Positions 10,881 to 25,885 of a DNA stretch of 64,000 nucleotides are shown in pieces (position 1 is the stretch's first letter; each line of letters begins with the position of its first letter). Position numbers and translations under genes: made by a program. Origin of the DNA: Colius striatus (taxonomy: Eukaryota > Chordata > Aves > Coliiformes > Coliidae). The stretch spans positions 1,868,513 to 1,932,512 of the forward strand of contig NC_084781.1 of assembly GCF_028858725.1 (NCBI RefSeq), in the 5' to 3' direction. A model generated the notes under the pieces. That model worked only from the letters and a program-made list of their open reading frames with translations, searched no databases and was not told where the DNA came from.

Positions 10881-12506
10881 CATGTAGTGATTGCCTGCAG
10901 CAGGGACTAAGTTGCTCGTTTCAGGAGGTTTCACAGGTGCCCAAGCCTTGGTGCAGGATGGGAGGAAGAGAAAACAAGAGAGGGGGCACAGAAGTGTCTG
11001 GGTAAGTGTGCCAGGCCACTTCTCAGCTTGCTTTCCAACCTTCCTGCATCCTAAACTTGCAGGCAAGCCACACAGCTCATCCCTCCAGACGCCTGGCTGC
11101 AGGAGCAGGAGATGACCTTTTCACCCACCCCTTCTGCCAGCACAAGGCAATGAGGGAAATCATTTCCTGGCTCTGACACACCATCATTTCCTCCACTTGT
11201 CTAATTAATCCTGAGCCCTTCCTGAGTGAATTTATGCCTCTCTCCCTCCTCTTCTTCCTGTGTGCTCCAGCCTGTGCCAACCCCTGCATCCTTGGAGGCT
11301 GCAGGTACCAAAGAGCAGGTTATTTTTCCCCCCCAGAGGCCATCCTGAGGTGTTCCCAGAGCAGCAAACTCCTGTTTGCAGGGTCACTCCCTGCAGATTT
11401 GCATGGAGGTGTGAAGGGACTGGCAGAGGGCTATGTTCAGGGGGCTGGGGTAGGCAGGGAGGAAGAGAAGCAGAGATGGGTAGGACACAGAACATCCCTT
11501 TTTGTGAGGTCTCAGAGTTTCCTAGACCAGGGATTGTGGCTTTTTGTCTTTTACCAGGGCTCATTTCATGTGATGGCACTAAGCAAAGCCTGAATCCTGC
11601 CTTGGGGGTCATATTTAGCTGGGTGACTCCATGAAACCCCCACGATGCTCATGGCTAGTGAGACCCCAAGCTCAGCTTAGCCAAGCTTCAAGAGGGATTT
11701 CAAGCTTGTTTAAGGAACTGAGAGGGTTTTCAGAGCTGCCTGAGCCGAGACACAACTACAAACTCGAGATGGCTTTGGCTTTTGCTGTGTTTTAGTGCTT
11801 CCTTTATCCTGGACCACTTGGAAGTGAGACAATTTTGCTGTGGTTGGATTCTGTTTCACCCCCCCACAAGCTCAGGAATGGTCTTTACTACACTAAACAG
11901 AGCTGGAGAGGTGGTTTGTTTCCTCTAGGTTAAGATCTCCCCAAACACACACCCCTTGCTTTCACCTCTGCAAACATTTGAGGGCACCAATTTCCTGGTA
12001 GCCAAGAAACAGAGCAACATTTGGTAGGGGCCAGTTTGCACTTCAGAGCTCAGCTTTAGCTAAAGGCTTTTGCTTTTAGCCCAACTCAGCCTTTGGAGGG
12101 GAGATGTGGGGTTTAAGTACCAGATGGGGAGGTGTTGAGTGGGGTTTTAGGTGCTCCAGTGGCACTTTTGGCCATTCCCCTGTGGTTTGCTCATGGGCTT
12201 GCACAAAGAGGCAGCACCCCCCCCAGCTAAAGAGCTGTTTCCATCCCACCTCTCATTTATTTCTCAAGCTCAGGAGGGATTTTTGGGGTGAAGGGAGGAG
12301 GGCTAAAGCCTTCCATGTGCCTACAGCACCTCCATTTATCCCAGGGCTTGTGGAGCAAGCTCCTTGAAGTGGGAGAGGGGGGAAGGTGTTCTAACAAGAG
12401 CTTCTAACCATGAAGCCATTTAAGCAGCACAGTGGCTATATGGCAAACATTCACATTCAGCTTCCTTACTCCAAATTCCCTGTGGCAGGTGTGAGCTGCT
12501 GTGTGT
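10881..12506. other. Intergenic, no gene seen
   Basis: No exon, RNA gene or repeat array is apparent. Short poly-C runs occur (for example 11327-11335, 12218-12226). Confidence 0.5.
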
Positions 12507-12598
12507 GTGATGTGGTGTGATGTGATGTGATGTGATGTGATGTGATGTGATGTGATGTGATGTGATGTGATGTGATGTGATGTGATGTGATGTGATGT
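12507..12598 (+). repeat. TGTGA pentanucleotide microsatellite
   Basis: TGTGA repeats without a break from about 12516 to 12595, roughly 16 units, after a short GTGTGTG lead-in. It is uninterrupted and therefore probably variable in length between individuals. Confidence 0.95.
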
Positions 12599-13149
12599 CA
12601 GTACCTGCTGCTGCTCTGGACAAGCGACATAGATCTCGGGCTGTTCCACAGAAGGCTCTGTCAGTGATGATAAGGCTGATTTCTCTCCCCAAAGGCATGG
12701 TGGGGGTTAATTATTGAACAGTTGTAAAGCACCTGCAGGGCTGGAAAGTGTTCTTAAGGATCAAATTGGGGGGGGTTATAGGAGGCTGGGTCAGCTACAG
12801 GGAGCTTGGGGTAATATGGGTTCTGAGTGGGGATCTCCCCCTTCAAGGAGCATCCCCCATGACCTGGGGGAGAGCAGAAAATGAAGTGCTTCAAAGAAAT
12901 GAAGGTGTTCTGCAGGGTTTCATGGGTGCAAGTAGCTGAGGTGAGGGGTGATGCCTCAACACAGCCCCCCCATCCCCACACAAGGAGGGAAATGAAGCCT
13001 CAGGGCAGGCAGTTTGTCAAGCCAGGGCTGTTGCAGAGTTAGAGGGAAACTGCACATGAAAGCACCTGCTGTGCCCATGGCAGGGGTTTTTTCCTATGTG
13101 TGTAGGATTGGTTTTCCCCTCTGGCTGGGGTTTGGGGCAAGCTGGGAGC

Positions 13150-13241
13150 ACCCAGGGCTGGCAGGGAGGAGGCTGGTGCCCGCAGGCAGGGGAGGAGCAG
13201 AGCTCAGGCGGGAGCAGGTACGGCGGCTGGATCGCTGGGGC
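13150..13241 (+). other. TMEM45B: Candidate non-coding first exon of TMEM45B
   Basis: The coding start of TMEM45B sits 18 bases into an exon that begins at a splice acceptor, so a separate upstream 5' UTR exon must exist. This GC-rich stretch contains some of the few CpGs in the area (GGTACGGCGGCTGGATCGC) and ends GGGGCAG directly before GTAAGGC, a near-perfect donor. The intron would be about 6.8 kb. The assignment rests only on the donor, the composition and the strand; another donor at about 13731 (CAGAG before GTAAGA) is an alternative. Confidence 0.25.
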
Positions 13242-15364
13242 AGGTAAGGCTCTGCTGGCTGGGCTTAGAGGGGAAGGGGCTTCATGGGGGGAAAAGAGGC
13301 TGGGGAAGAGGGTGGGAAGTCACCCCAAGCTGTGGGATTCACCCCCACATGGCTGGGAGGGGAAGGGATCCCCCACCTGCCTGCACTTTGGGTGGGTAAA
13401 GGTAAAGAGACCCCTGAGGTTGGCATCCAAACCAGCCCCACAGAGAGGGGTTGAGGTGAGCAAGCCCAACCCCATTCCCCTTGGGAAGTAAATTGAGGTG
13501 TGTGGGGGGGACACAGGGTAAAGGGGTGGGCTCTGCCCTTGACTGGGAGGGGTGTCCCACTGCCCTGAGGTGCCAGGGGGATGGGGCACAGGAGGGTTTG
13601 CTGCTCTCCCTCCCCAGCCAGGCTGCGGTGGCAGAACAGGACGGGGCAGCCCAGCAAACAGGCAGCAACACTTCCCAAGGAGGAAGCTGAGAAGATAAAC
13701 ACAGTACCTGGGGCCTGAAAGCAGCCAGAGGTAAGATCCTAAAGGCAAATGCTCTCCCCACAAAGCCCCCCTCAGCCCCTTGCTGGGCTGTCTGCTCCCC
13801 TCCCAGCCAAACTAAGTGCCAAAGCTCGACTCAAATCACCACTGAGTGCATGGAGCCAGAAGCTCCCTCCTCACCTTCTTCTCTCTCTGCCTAGAAAAGT
13901 CTCTTCTAGTGCCCCAAAAATGGGCAGATGAGGAGGAAAAGCAGAGTCCAGGGACTTGCCCTGCTTCCCATTCACAGGGTCCCTTCCTTCCTCCTACCAG
14001 CTCCTCGTTACAATCCCAACACCACCTCGAGGGTGAGATCTCTGAGGCTCCCAGGGCACTTGCAGAGGCTTCTGCTGAGCACCTACAGCTCCCTAAGAAG
14101 CCCAGGCAGCTGCAGCAGCCTTTGGTGGCTGTGTTGGATTAGAAGTAGTGTGGTCAGCAGGAACCAAGGTAGTGATTATGCCCCTGTTCTGAGCACTGGT
14201 GAGGCCACAGCTCGATGGAGAGTCCAAAGCAAGGAGTTAACAGGCAAACAAGAGGCAGCACAAGGAAGAGCAGCAGCAGGCAGAGAGCAACAGAACCCCT
14301 CCATCACCAGCTTTTCAGTCTCTCTCATCTCTTAGTGCCACTTCTCAGGTGGCTGCATCGTGTTTATTCAATATCCCTCAGACCCAGCATCCCAAACTTG
14401 AAGCTTTCACCCCATTTGGAGCTTCCAGGAGGGGTTTTCCCACAGCAGCAGCTCTTTGTTTCCCATCAGCTCCTGCAGCACCTGATGGTCCTACAGATAT
14501 CCCCCAGCAACTGAGCCCTAACAGGTTCCAAGGATGAGGATAGAAGTGTAAAAGCCCTGAGGGACCCTTTAGAGGCACAAAAGTCACTCTCCTGATTGCT
14601 CAGTGTCACTGGTGCAGGTGGAGGCAGAGGGAGGAGTGAGAAAACCCCACAATGATAATGGGATGAAAGGGTTGAAAGTGGGGTTTTCAGCCTGACATCA
14701 ATGCATTAGGGATCCAGCTCCTAGGGGGGGCTAATGGATGTGATTACAAGTGCCTCAGCAGACAAGACAGGGCTGGGGATGGAGTGAGGCAGGCAGCAGC
14801 AGCAGAGCTGGGATTCCTATCTCCTGACATCTCCTGGGTGCCTCTGCCATCTTTCTCTCTACAGAGGAGTTATCTCCCCTCCCTGTCTTCTTGCTGAGCT
14901 GCTGCTTTCCCTTTCAACCTCCCCAGGCAGAGTATTTAGGCTGTGGGGCTGTGTTGTGTTCAGGGCTGCACATTGAGAAGGTGCTTTTATGGCTGAAGCC
15001 CCTCAGCTGCTGTCAGCCTGTGGGGCTGGGGTTGATCCTCTCCTGCAGTCTCAGCACAAGGAGACCCAGACTACCTGGAGAGGGTTGGAAATAGCTTCCT
15101 TATGGGGACCATCCCTGTCACTCCTGGATGCTCTGAGAGCCAGGCAGCAGGGGAAGCAGCTCTAGGGTGTGTGAACTGCTGGATTGGCAGAGATCAAAGG
15201 GCAGAGTTAATTGCAGGGCTGATGGCTGAGACCTGCTTCCACTACTGAACTTTAGACTGTCATTTCCCAGCTGGGCAAAACAGAAGTGACATCATTGATG
15301 CACTAATAAAACCTTTAGGAAAACAATAGAATAAGCCCCCAGTAAAGCAAAGAAGAGCTCAGGG

Positions 15365-15530
15365 AAAAGGCTGCTCAGGGAGGGTGTGGAGGCTCCTTCT
15401 CAGGAGGTTTCCAAACCCACCTGGATGTGTTCCTGTGCCCCCTGAGTGAGGGGAACCTGGTGTAGCAGGGGCTTGGGCTGGAGGAGCTCTGGAGCTCCCT
15501 TCCCAACCTCCACCATTCTGGGATTCAATG
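15365..15530 (+). mobile_element. Diverged CR1 3' fragment
   Basis: Contains CTCCTTCTCAGGAGGTTTCC, AAACCCACCTGGATGTGTTC, GGAGCTCCCTTCCCAACCTC and an ATTCTGGGATTC end. This is the sense version of the second CR1 type, seen antisense at 31130 and 57424. Confidence 0.65.
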
Positions 15531-15714
15531 CAAAAAGTGCCCCAGAAAAGAGACTGTCTGTGGCTGCCAGAGTAGGGTGAGGACACAAAAGCCTTGTCAG
15601 CTTCCTTAATATCCTCTTGGCTGCTCCAGATGCCTCCCAGGGTGGTCATGTGCATTAGATATAAACCAAGAAGCAAACCATCTCCTTTGGGAGGTGATAA
15701 GTGCAGCTGAAAGG

Positions 15715-15768
15715 GTAAATCATTAAGAGTAAATCATTAAGAGTAAATCATTGTGGGTAAATGATTAA
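15715..15768 (+). repeat. 14-bp tandem repeat, 4 copies
   Basis: GTAAATCATTAAGA recurs at 15715, 15729, 15743 and 15757, the last copies with one or two substitutions. Confidence 0.85.
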
Positions 15769-16284
15769 GCAGCGTTGGTGCAACCAGGGAGCAAAGTGCA
15801 TAGATTCTGAGGCAGCAGTGTCTTATCAGGTGGATGATGAGGGACTGGGGCAAGGTCAGGCTTTGCAGGGATGCCCTGGCATGGTGGATGTCACTCCCAA
15901 GCCCAACATCAAGCTGGACCTTCAGCTTTTTCTTTCCCCTCCCCAGGGTGCTTGATCTCAGGCAGAGTCTTGGAGCCATAGGGATAAACAAGAGCTGTTT
16001 GCTCCAGGGCACACCACAGGGGGTTTGTTAGGGTGTTGTTTTCCTCTCTCCCTGCTTTCACCTTTTGCATGTTTTCAGAGGAGGAAGAGAGAAGCAGGAG
16101 CAATAGTTTGGCTGGTCAAGGGTTGCCAGATAAGCTGCTCCTGCTTCCTGCAGGCACTGCCAGCAGCAGCAGCCCTCAAACAGCTCCCTCTCAGCTCACC
16201 TGATGGAAGCACTGGAAGGTGAATGCCCTCACCAGCCAGGCTGTGGGGATTCTACCTCAGTTTCAGTTCCCTCCTTTGCTTGAT

Positions 16285-16377
16285 AAGCATATCCTGGAGG
16301 TTGTCTCAGTTGGGAGCTGCTTTAGCAGGGAGGCTGGGCTGGATCACCTCTAGAAGTCCCTTCCAACCTTCGCCATG
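16285..16377 (+). mobile_element. Short diverged CR1 3' end
   Basis: GGCTGGGCTGGATCACCTCT followed by AGAAGTCCCTTCCAACCTTC matches the final part of CR1 elements in sense orientation. Only the last roughly 90 bases remain. Confidence 0.6.
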
Positions 16378-16940
16378 GGCAACCATCAGGTCCCCAGTTA
16401 AAACATAAGTGCTGGAGCTGGGTGGTGGAGGTATGTATTTGAGTGTACCTCTTGCTGTGGCATCCTGGGATGGGTTTCCTTCTGCTTTCAGCCCTTTACC
16501 CCTGCCTCTGTGTGATGGGATTCTCTGCTCACTCACAAAACACAGGGGTTGGGGTGTGTGTGAGGGGGGTGTTCCTTCATCCAGCTCTCTGGCTGATGCA
16601 TGCTGCTCCCTTAACCCCAGGGGTACAGGTGGATGCTCCAGTTCCCTGCTTGTCTCTTACAAAGAGACTAAAGAGCCCATTGTGTTAACCCACTGGACTG
16701 TGCTGGTGCTGCTGTGAACCGGCACCGTGCTTTGATATCGTGTTTAATCACCCAGTGAGCCCACTGCCAATAAATCTCTCCTTTTAAGTCATGAAACAAG
16801 GCAGAGCCTCACAGTGGCTGCTACCAGCTGGACAAAACAATCTGTGCCATGCACAGCATTAAAAACCCCCTTCCCAAATGTGTGGAAAGCCTCCAGGACA
16901 GCTCCTGGATGTTTGGTGAGTGTAGGATCAGGCTGGTTTT

Positions 16941-17640
16941 GAGCTGCAAGGACCTCAGCCCTGCATGTGGGAGCTGCAAGGACCTGAGCCCTGCATGTGG
17001 GAGCTGCAAGGACCTCAGCCCTGCATGTGGGAGCTGCAAGGACCTGAGCCCTGCATGTGGGAGCTGCAAGGACCTCAGCCCTGCATGTGGCTGCATGTGG
17101 CTGCATGTGGGAGCTGCAAGGACCTCAGCCCTGCATGTGGGAGCTGCAAGGACCTGAGCTCTGCATGTAGGAGCTGCAAGGACCTCAGCCCTGCATGTGG
17201 GAGCTGCAAGGACCTGAGCCCTGCATGTGGCTGCATGTGGGAGCTGCAAGGACCTGAGCCCTGCATGTGGGAGCTGCAAGGACCTGAGCTCTGCATGTAG
17301 GAGTTGCAAGGACCTCAGCCCTGCATGTGGGAGCTGCAAGGACCTGAGCCCTGCACATGGCTGCATGTGGGATCTGCAAGGACCTCAGCACTGCATGTGG
17401 GAGCTGCAAGGACCTGAGCCCTGCATGTGGCTGCATGTGGGAGCTGCAAGGATCTGAGCCCTGCATGTGGCTGCATGTGGGAGCTGCAAGGACCTCAGCC
17501 CTGCATGTGGCTGCATGTGGGAGCTGCAAGGACCTGAGCCCTGCATGTGGCTGCATGTGGGAGCTGCAAGGACCTCAGCCCTGCATGTGGCTGCATGTGG
17601 GAGCTGCAAGGACCTCAGCCCTGCATGTGGCTGCATGCAG
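16941..17640 (+). repeat. 30/40-bp minisatellite, 20 units
   Basis: The core unit is 30 bp: GAGCTGCAAGGACCTCAGCC plus CTGCATGTGG. Twenty cores are seen (starts 16941 to 17601). The first five are plain 30-mers. Later units carry an extra CTGCATGTGG decamer, so the period becomes 40 bp, and from 17401 on almost all are 40-mers. The core alternates between CCTCAG and CCTGAG, indicating a 60-bp dimer during expansion. The 30-bp period gives long open frames on both strands, which I regard as by-products. Confidence 0.95.
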
Positions 17641-19104
17641 CAAGGTGCTGTTTGCAGGAGGAGGTAATGTTTGCTTAGCTCAAGGGGTTGGATTAAGCTG
17701 CTTTGGTAAAACCAGTTCAAGTCGGGCAGGTTGGCTCCAGGCTCTGAGCTAACCCAGGGGATTTTCCTGCCCCAGGGGAAAAGCTGCCTCTGGGAGACGG
17801 TATCTGAACACTGCCAGGGACACTGGACTTCAAGGGGTGAAACAAGCTGTGCCTGGGACAAAGTGACCTGAAAATCAGATAGTCACCAAGCCAAAGCAAC
17901 TGCTCTCCCCTCTCAAAGGCTGTTATCTTTGACTCAGAATCACAGTCATAGAACCATTTGGGTTGGGAAAAGAGCTTGAAGCTCCTGGAGTCCCAGCCCT
18001 GACTTCACTCTTCCAAGCCCAGCACTACCCCATGCCCCTCAGCACCTCAGCTCCATGGCTCTGGGATCCCTCCAGGGCTGGGCACTGCCCCAGCTCCCTG
18101 GGCAGCCTGGCACAGGGCTGACACCCCTCTCAGGGAAACAGTTCTGCCTCAGCTCCAGCCTCAACCTCCCCTGGGGCATCCTGAGCCCATTTCCTCCTGT
18201 CCTGTCATTCCTAGAGAGAAGAGACCCCCCCCCAGGCCCTTTCCAGCAGCTTCCAGCCCCTCTGCCCCAGCCTGTGGCATTGCCCATGTGCAGGACCTGG
18301 CACTTGGCTTTGAGCAACCTCAGCCCATGGCTCCATCACGAATCCCTGTGTGTCAGCACAGCCTTTGCTATCGATTTTAAGCCCCCAGCTGGCCACCTGG
18401 ACACAACTGACCTGTGATGGTGCCAAAGCAGCATCCCCAAAACTCCAGGGAGAGGGGAAGGGATGAGAGGAGGTGATGATGCAGCCATGGAGTTGGTTTC
18501 TGTGCCCAGAACCAAATAGTTTTGTTTCCAGCAGCTTTGGGGTGGGGGTGGGGGGGGGAGTTGTTTTTCAAGCTCAGATAACAAAACTGCTTTGGCTTTG
18601 CGAAACAGATGCAGTGGGGGGTGGTTTTCTCACCCATCCATGGGCTGCAAAGAAATGCCAAGAATTAAAAACATTGTTTTGGACAAAACACCTCATTCCC
18701 AGGGCTGCTGGAGGAGCTAAAGAAATCCTCTGGTGTTTACCCCCTTCTGTATTATCCCCCTGGTCCTGAAAAGCCCACCTTGCCCTCGGTCTGCAGGGGA
18801 TGCAGGACTGCAGAAGGGTAGGAAAAGCACAAGCTGCTGCTGGGAGGGATCCCAGGGAATGCAAGTTTCAGGCTGGGATGTGTCAGAGATGGCACAGAGA
18901 CTTCAACTAGTCTGGGCCCTGGGGTTTTTTGGCTTAATCTCAGGGCAAGGACCTCAGAGAGCTCCCAGATACTCCCACCTCTCACCCTTGGAGGGCTCCT
19001 CAGTGCTCTTTCTTATACCCACATATCCAGTCAAGCCTTTTCCAGTCCTGCTTCAAAGGGAAACCCCTTTTTCTTTCCCAGGATGGTGTCAAATAACTGG
19101 TGTG
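17641..19104. other. Intergenic/possible TMEM45B intron 1, no exon seen
   Basis: Apart from the antisense CR1 at 17935-18330, this is single-copy sequence without a supported exon. If the candidate first exon near 13.2 kb is right, this would be part of TMEM45B intron 1. Confidence 0.4.
17935..18220 (-). mobile_element. CR1 LINE 3' fragment, antisense
   Basis: Begins AATCACAGTCATAGAACCAT and continues through AGAGCTTGAAGCTCCTGGAG and GGGCAGCCTGGCACAGGGCT to a CCTGTCATTCCTAGAGAG end. After a poly-C run, the sequence at about 18228-18330 (GCAGGACCTGGCACTTGGCT) resembles another, older avian repeat piece in the same orientation. Confidence 0.85.
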
Positions 19105-20078
19105 AACTGGACAATGACACTGTTTTCCTTCCTTCCCCTTGCAGCCAGAGCTGCACAATGACACTGTTTTCCTTCCTTCCCCTTGCAGTGAGAGCTGGAC
19201 AATGACACTGTTTTCCTTCCCCTTGCAGCCAGAGCTGGACAATGACACTGTTTCCCTTCCCCTTGCAGCCAGAGCTGGACAATGACACTGTTTCCCTTCC
19301 CCTTGCAGTGAGAGCTGCACAATGACAGTTTCCCTTCCCCTTGCAGTGAGAGCTGCACAATGACACTGTTTTCCTTCCCCTTGCAGCCAGAGCTGCACAA
19401 TGACACTGTTTCCCTTCCCCTTGCAGTGAGAGCTGCACAATGACACTGTTTCCCTTCCCCTTGCAGCCAGAGCTGGACAATGACACTGTTTCCCTTCCCC
19501 TTGCAGTGAGAGCTGCACAATGACACTGTTTCCCTTCCCCTTGCAGTGAGAGCTGCACAATGACACTGTTTCCCTTCCCCTTGCAGCCAGAGCTGGACAA
19601 TGACACTATTTCCCTTCCCCTTGCAGTGAGAGCTGCACAATGACACTGTTTTCTTTCCTTCCCCTTGCAGTGAGAGCTGCACAATGACACTGTTTCCCTT
19701 CCCCTTGCAGCCAGAGCTGGACAATGACACTGTTTCCCTTCCCCTTGCAGCCAGAGCTGCACAATGACACTGTTTCCCTTCCCCTTGCAGTGAGAGCTGC
19801 ACAATGACACTGTTTCCCTTCCCCTTGCAGTGAGAGCTGCACAATGACACTGTTTCCCTTCCCCTTGCAGTGAGAGCTGCACAATGACACTGTTTTCCTT
19901 CCCCTTGCAGTGAGAGCTGCACAATGACACTGTTTCCCTTCCCCTTGCAGTGAGAGCTGCACAATGACACTGTTTCCCTTCCCCTTGCAGCCAGAGCTGC
20001 ACAATGACACTGTTTTCCTTCCTTCCTTCCCCTTGCAGTGAGAGCTGCACAATGACACTGTTTTCCTTCCCCTTGCAG
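19105..20078 (+). repeat. 40-bp minisatellite made of splice-acceptor-like units, 24 copies, ending at the TMEM45B exon
   Basis: Each unit reads AATGACACTGTTTCCCTTCC, CCTTGCAG and then TGAGAGCTGCAC or CCAGAGCTGGAC. TTGCAG occurs 24 times. Most spacings are exactly 40 bp; a few units have an extra CCTT (first, second, fourteenth, twenty-third) and one lacks a few bases (near 19325). Every unit therefore holds a strong pyrimidine tract followed by an AG. The last TTGCAG (ending 20078) is the splice acceptor of the first coding exon of TMEM45B. Two flank types (TGAGAGCTGCAC and CCAGAGCTGGAC) are interspersed. The long open frames on the minus strand across the array are by-products of the repeat. 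Confidence 0.95.
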
Positions 20079-20096
20079 TCAGAAGAGGCCACTGGG

Positions 20097-24150
<4,054 letters not shown>

Positions 24151-24153
<3 letters not shown>

Positions 24154-24220
24154 AGAAGGTGCCAGGAACGTGAAGAAGGTGCCAGGAACATGAAGAAGGT
24201 GCCAGGAACATGAAGAAGCT
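24151..24220 (+). repeat. 20-bp tandem repeat starting at the TMEM45B stop codon
   Basis: TGAAGAAGGTGCCAGGAACG is followed by two near-identical copies ending ACA and a partial fourth (TGAAGAAGCTG). The first three bases of the first unit are the stop codon of TMEM45B. The 20-bp period shifts frame, so expansion does not lengthen the protein. Confidence 0.9.
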
Positions 24221-24745
24221 GTTTTCTAGGAGAGAAAAAAAACCCCCTAGATCTAGATTAAAAGCTAATGAAATGCTTCTGTTGTGGCAGAGCAAGGAGA
24301 GCTGCCACTGCTCTGTCCTGCTGCTGGGAGCACACAGGCTGGTGGCTGCCCCTCCAGCCACACAGGGCTGTTGCCCTCCCTCAAATGCTGCTTGCACTGA
24401 TTTTTGGCTTTCAGCCACAAAATTAAGCACAGAAACCCAAGATGAGGATGTGAGCTCCTGTGTGGTGGTTTTGCCAGGGTGGTGGAAGGCATCCTGAGCT
24501 CAGCTGACTTTTGCAGGAGCCTGGGGAGGGTTTGACCTGATGATTAAGACCAGATGAACCTTCAGGCTGAGGTCATGGGCCTCTGGAGCAAGGCACCACC
24601 TAAGGGAAGGAGACAAAGAGTGTGGAATGGGAGATTATGGCAAGCTTGCTCCAGTTTGGCTGCACCCAATGCAAATTTCACCCCCAAAGCTCCTGGCTAC
24701 AGAGGGGTTTCATGAATGATGTTCATGTTCCAGGCTGAAAGAGTG

Positions 24746-24751
24746 AATAAA
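24746..24751 (+). promoter_or_regulatory. TMEM45B: TMEM45B polyadenylation signal
   Basis: AATAAA (in GAGTGAATAAAGG) about 590 bases after the stop, the first canonical signal downstream. It implies a 3' UTR of about 0.6 kb. Confidence 0.75.
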
Positions 24752-24769
24752 GGTGGAATGAAAAGCCTC

Positions 24770-25885
24770 AGTGAGCTGATATCCTCCAGGTGAAGTCTGA
24801 TCAGTTACAGGCTGTGGAATAATAGCTTAGACAAATCCATCCCTCAGCCATGCAAAGCCTGGAGGGCTGGAGGATACACAGGCTGAGCAGCAGGGATTGG
24901 GGAGAAGTCCCAGTTTCCCACTGCAAACAAACCAACCCCTCAGCTTAGGAAGTGAGATGGAATGGCCTCATGGGTTTCATTTGCTTCCAGTCTCTCTTTG
25001 TTTCTTGCCAACAAAAAGAGACAGAGAGTGGAAATGTCACCCCCTGGCAAGGAGGAAAATGTGTCAGCAGTGAGTAGAAGGCTGTTGGATGGGTTGCAAA
25101 TGCATGCAGTGACCAGCAGTGCACACTGGAGTGTGGCTGTTGCTGTTTCAACCCCCTGGGCTGGAAGGATGATCTGCACTGGAGCTTTGAGTGCTGCAGA
25201 AAGGGAGGGAGGATGGATGGCAGCTGATTCTGGTGCTGATTTGCTGCTCATGACTGAACACCAAGAGCAGCTCTTGGCAGGTCCAAGTGGCTGTGGCTGT
25301 GCTCAGACCCCTGGGACTGCAAAGCTCCTGTGGTAACACACCTTCCCCTGGTGCTTGGGGAGTGCTACAGCCTGCATTTTATTGCTTATTAACAATGCTG
25401 TAGAGACCAACCAGCTTCTCCTGAGTGCCAGCTTTCCCCTATCTGCTGGGAATCAACTGGTCATCAACTGAGACAGCTGCTGCAGGGATGGGGATGAAGT
25501 GCAAACAGGCTCTGCATGAAGAGAATGAAGCAGCAGAGTGATGCATCTCCCTCAACCCACCTGGCAAAGCCCCAGCCTCAGGAGCTGTAAGCACTGACCA
25601 GCACTTTGCACAGGAGCCTTTTCTGCCCAGTGCAACAGCTTTCCCCAAGCCACATGAACTCCTCTTGCTGCTCCGAGGTGGGGGCAGGGGGAAGGAATCA
25701 TTTGCAAGGTGAGAAACAGAGCGCTGCGAGACAGGAGTGGAGCTCGGCTGAACAGCAACAAGGCTTTGCATGATGCTCTGGGTGCTTTCTCGGATCCATT
25801 TGCTTGTGACCCTCCGCATTTCCAGCCCGTAGTCACAGGAGGGCGACAAGGAGCACGCTCCAGGCTGCCTGAGGCTGTCCCCTTG
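24770..25885. other. Intergenic between TMEM45B and the 21-bp minisatellite
   Basis: No exon or repeat is supported. Positions about 25710-25860 have a few more CpGs (GAGCGCTGCGAGACAGGAG) than the surroundings and could hold a promoter or non-coding first exon of the downstream TMEM45-like gene. There is no direct evidence for this. Confidence 0.35.

Larger units (their letters stand above)
12599..16940. other. Upstream intergenic/possible 5' region of TMEM45B; CR1 pieces, no coding exon
   Basis: No coding exon is supported. Two stretches end in strong splice-donor consensus and could be non-coding first exons (13150-13241, ending GGGGCAG before GTAAGG; and about 13680-13730, ending CAGAG before GTAAGA). 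Small diverged CR1 pieces lie at 15365-15530 and 16285-16377, and a 14-bp repeat at 15715-15768. An AATAAA at 16771-16776 has no recognisable gene upstream. Confidence 0.4.

Noticed and set aside
12404-12698. Minus-strand frames with HHITSHHIT repeats
   Set aside because: Translation of the TGTGA microsatellite.
16771-16776. AATAAA that could mark a gene end
   Set aside because: No coding exon or homology upstream; probably a chance hexamer or old repeat.
16789-17861. Long open frames on both strands across the 30/40-bp minisatellite
   Set aside because: A 30-bp period without stops keeps all copies open; there is no start, splice or homology support.
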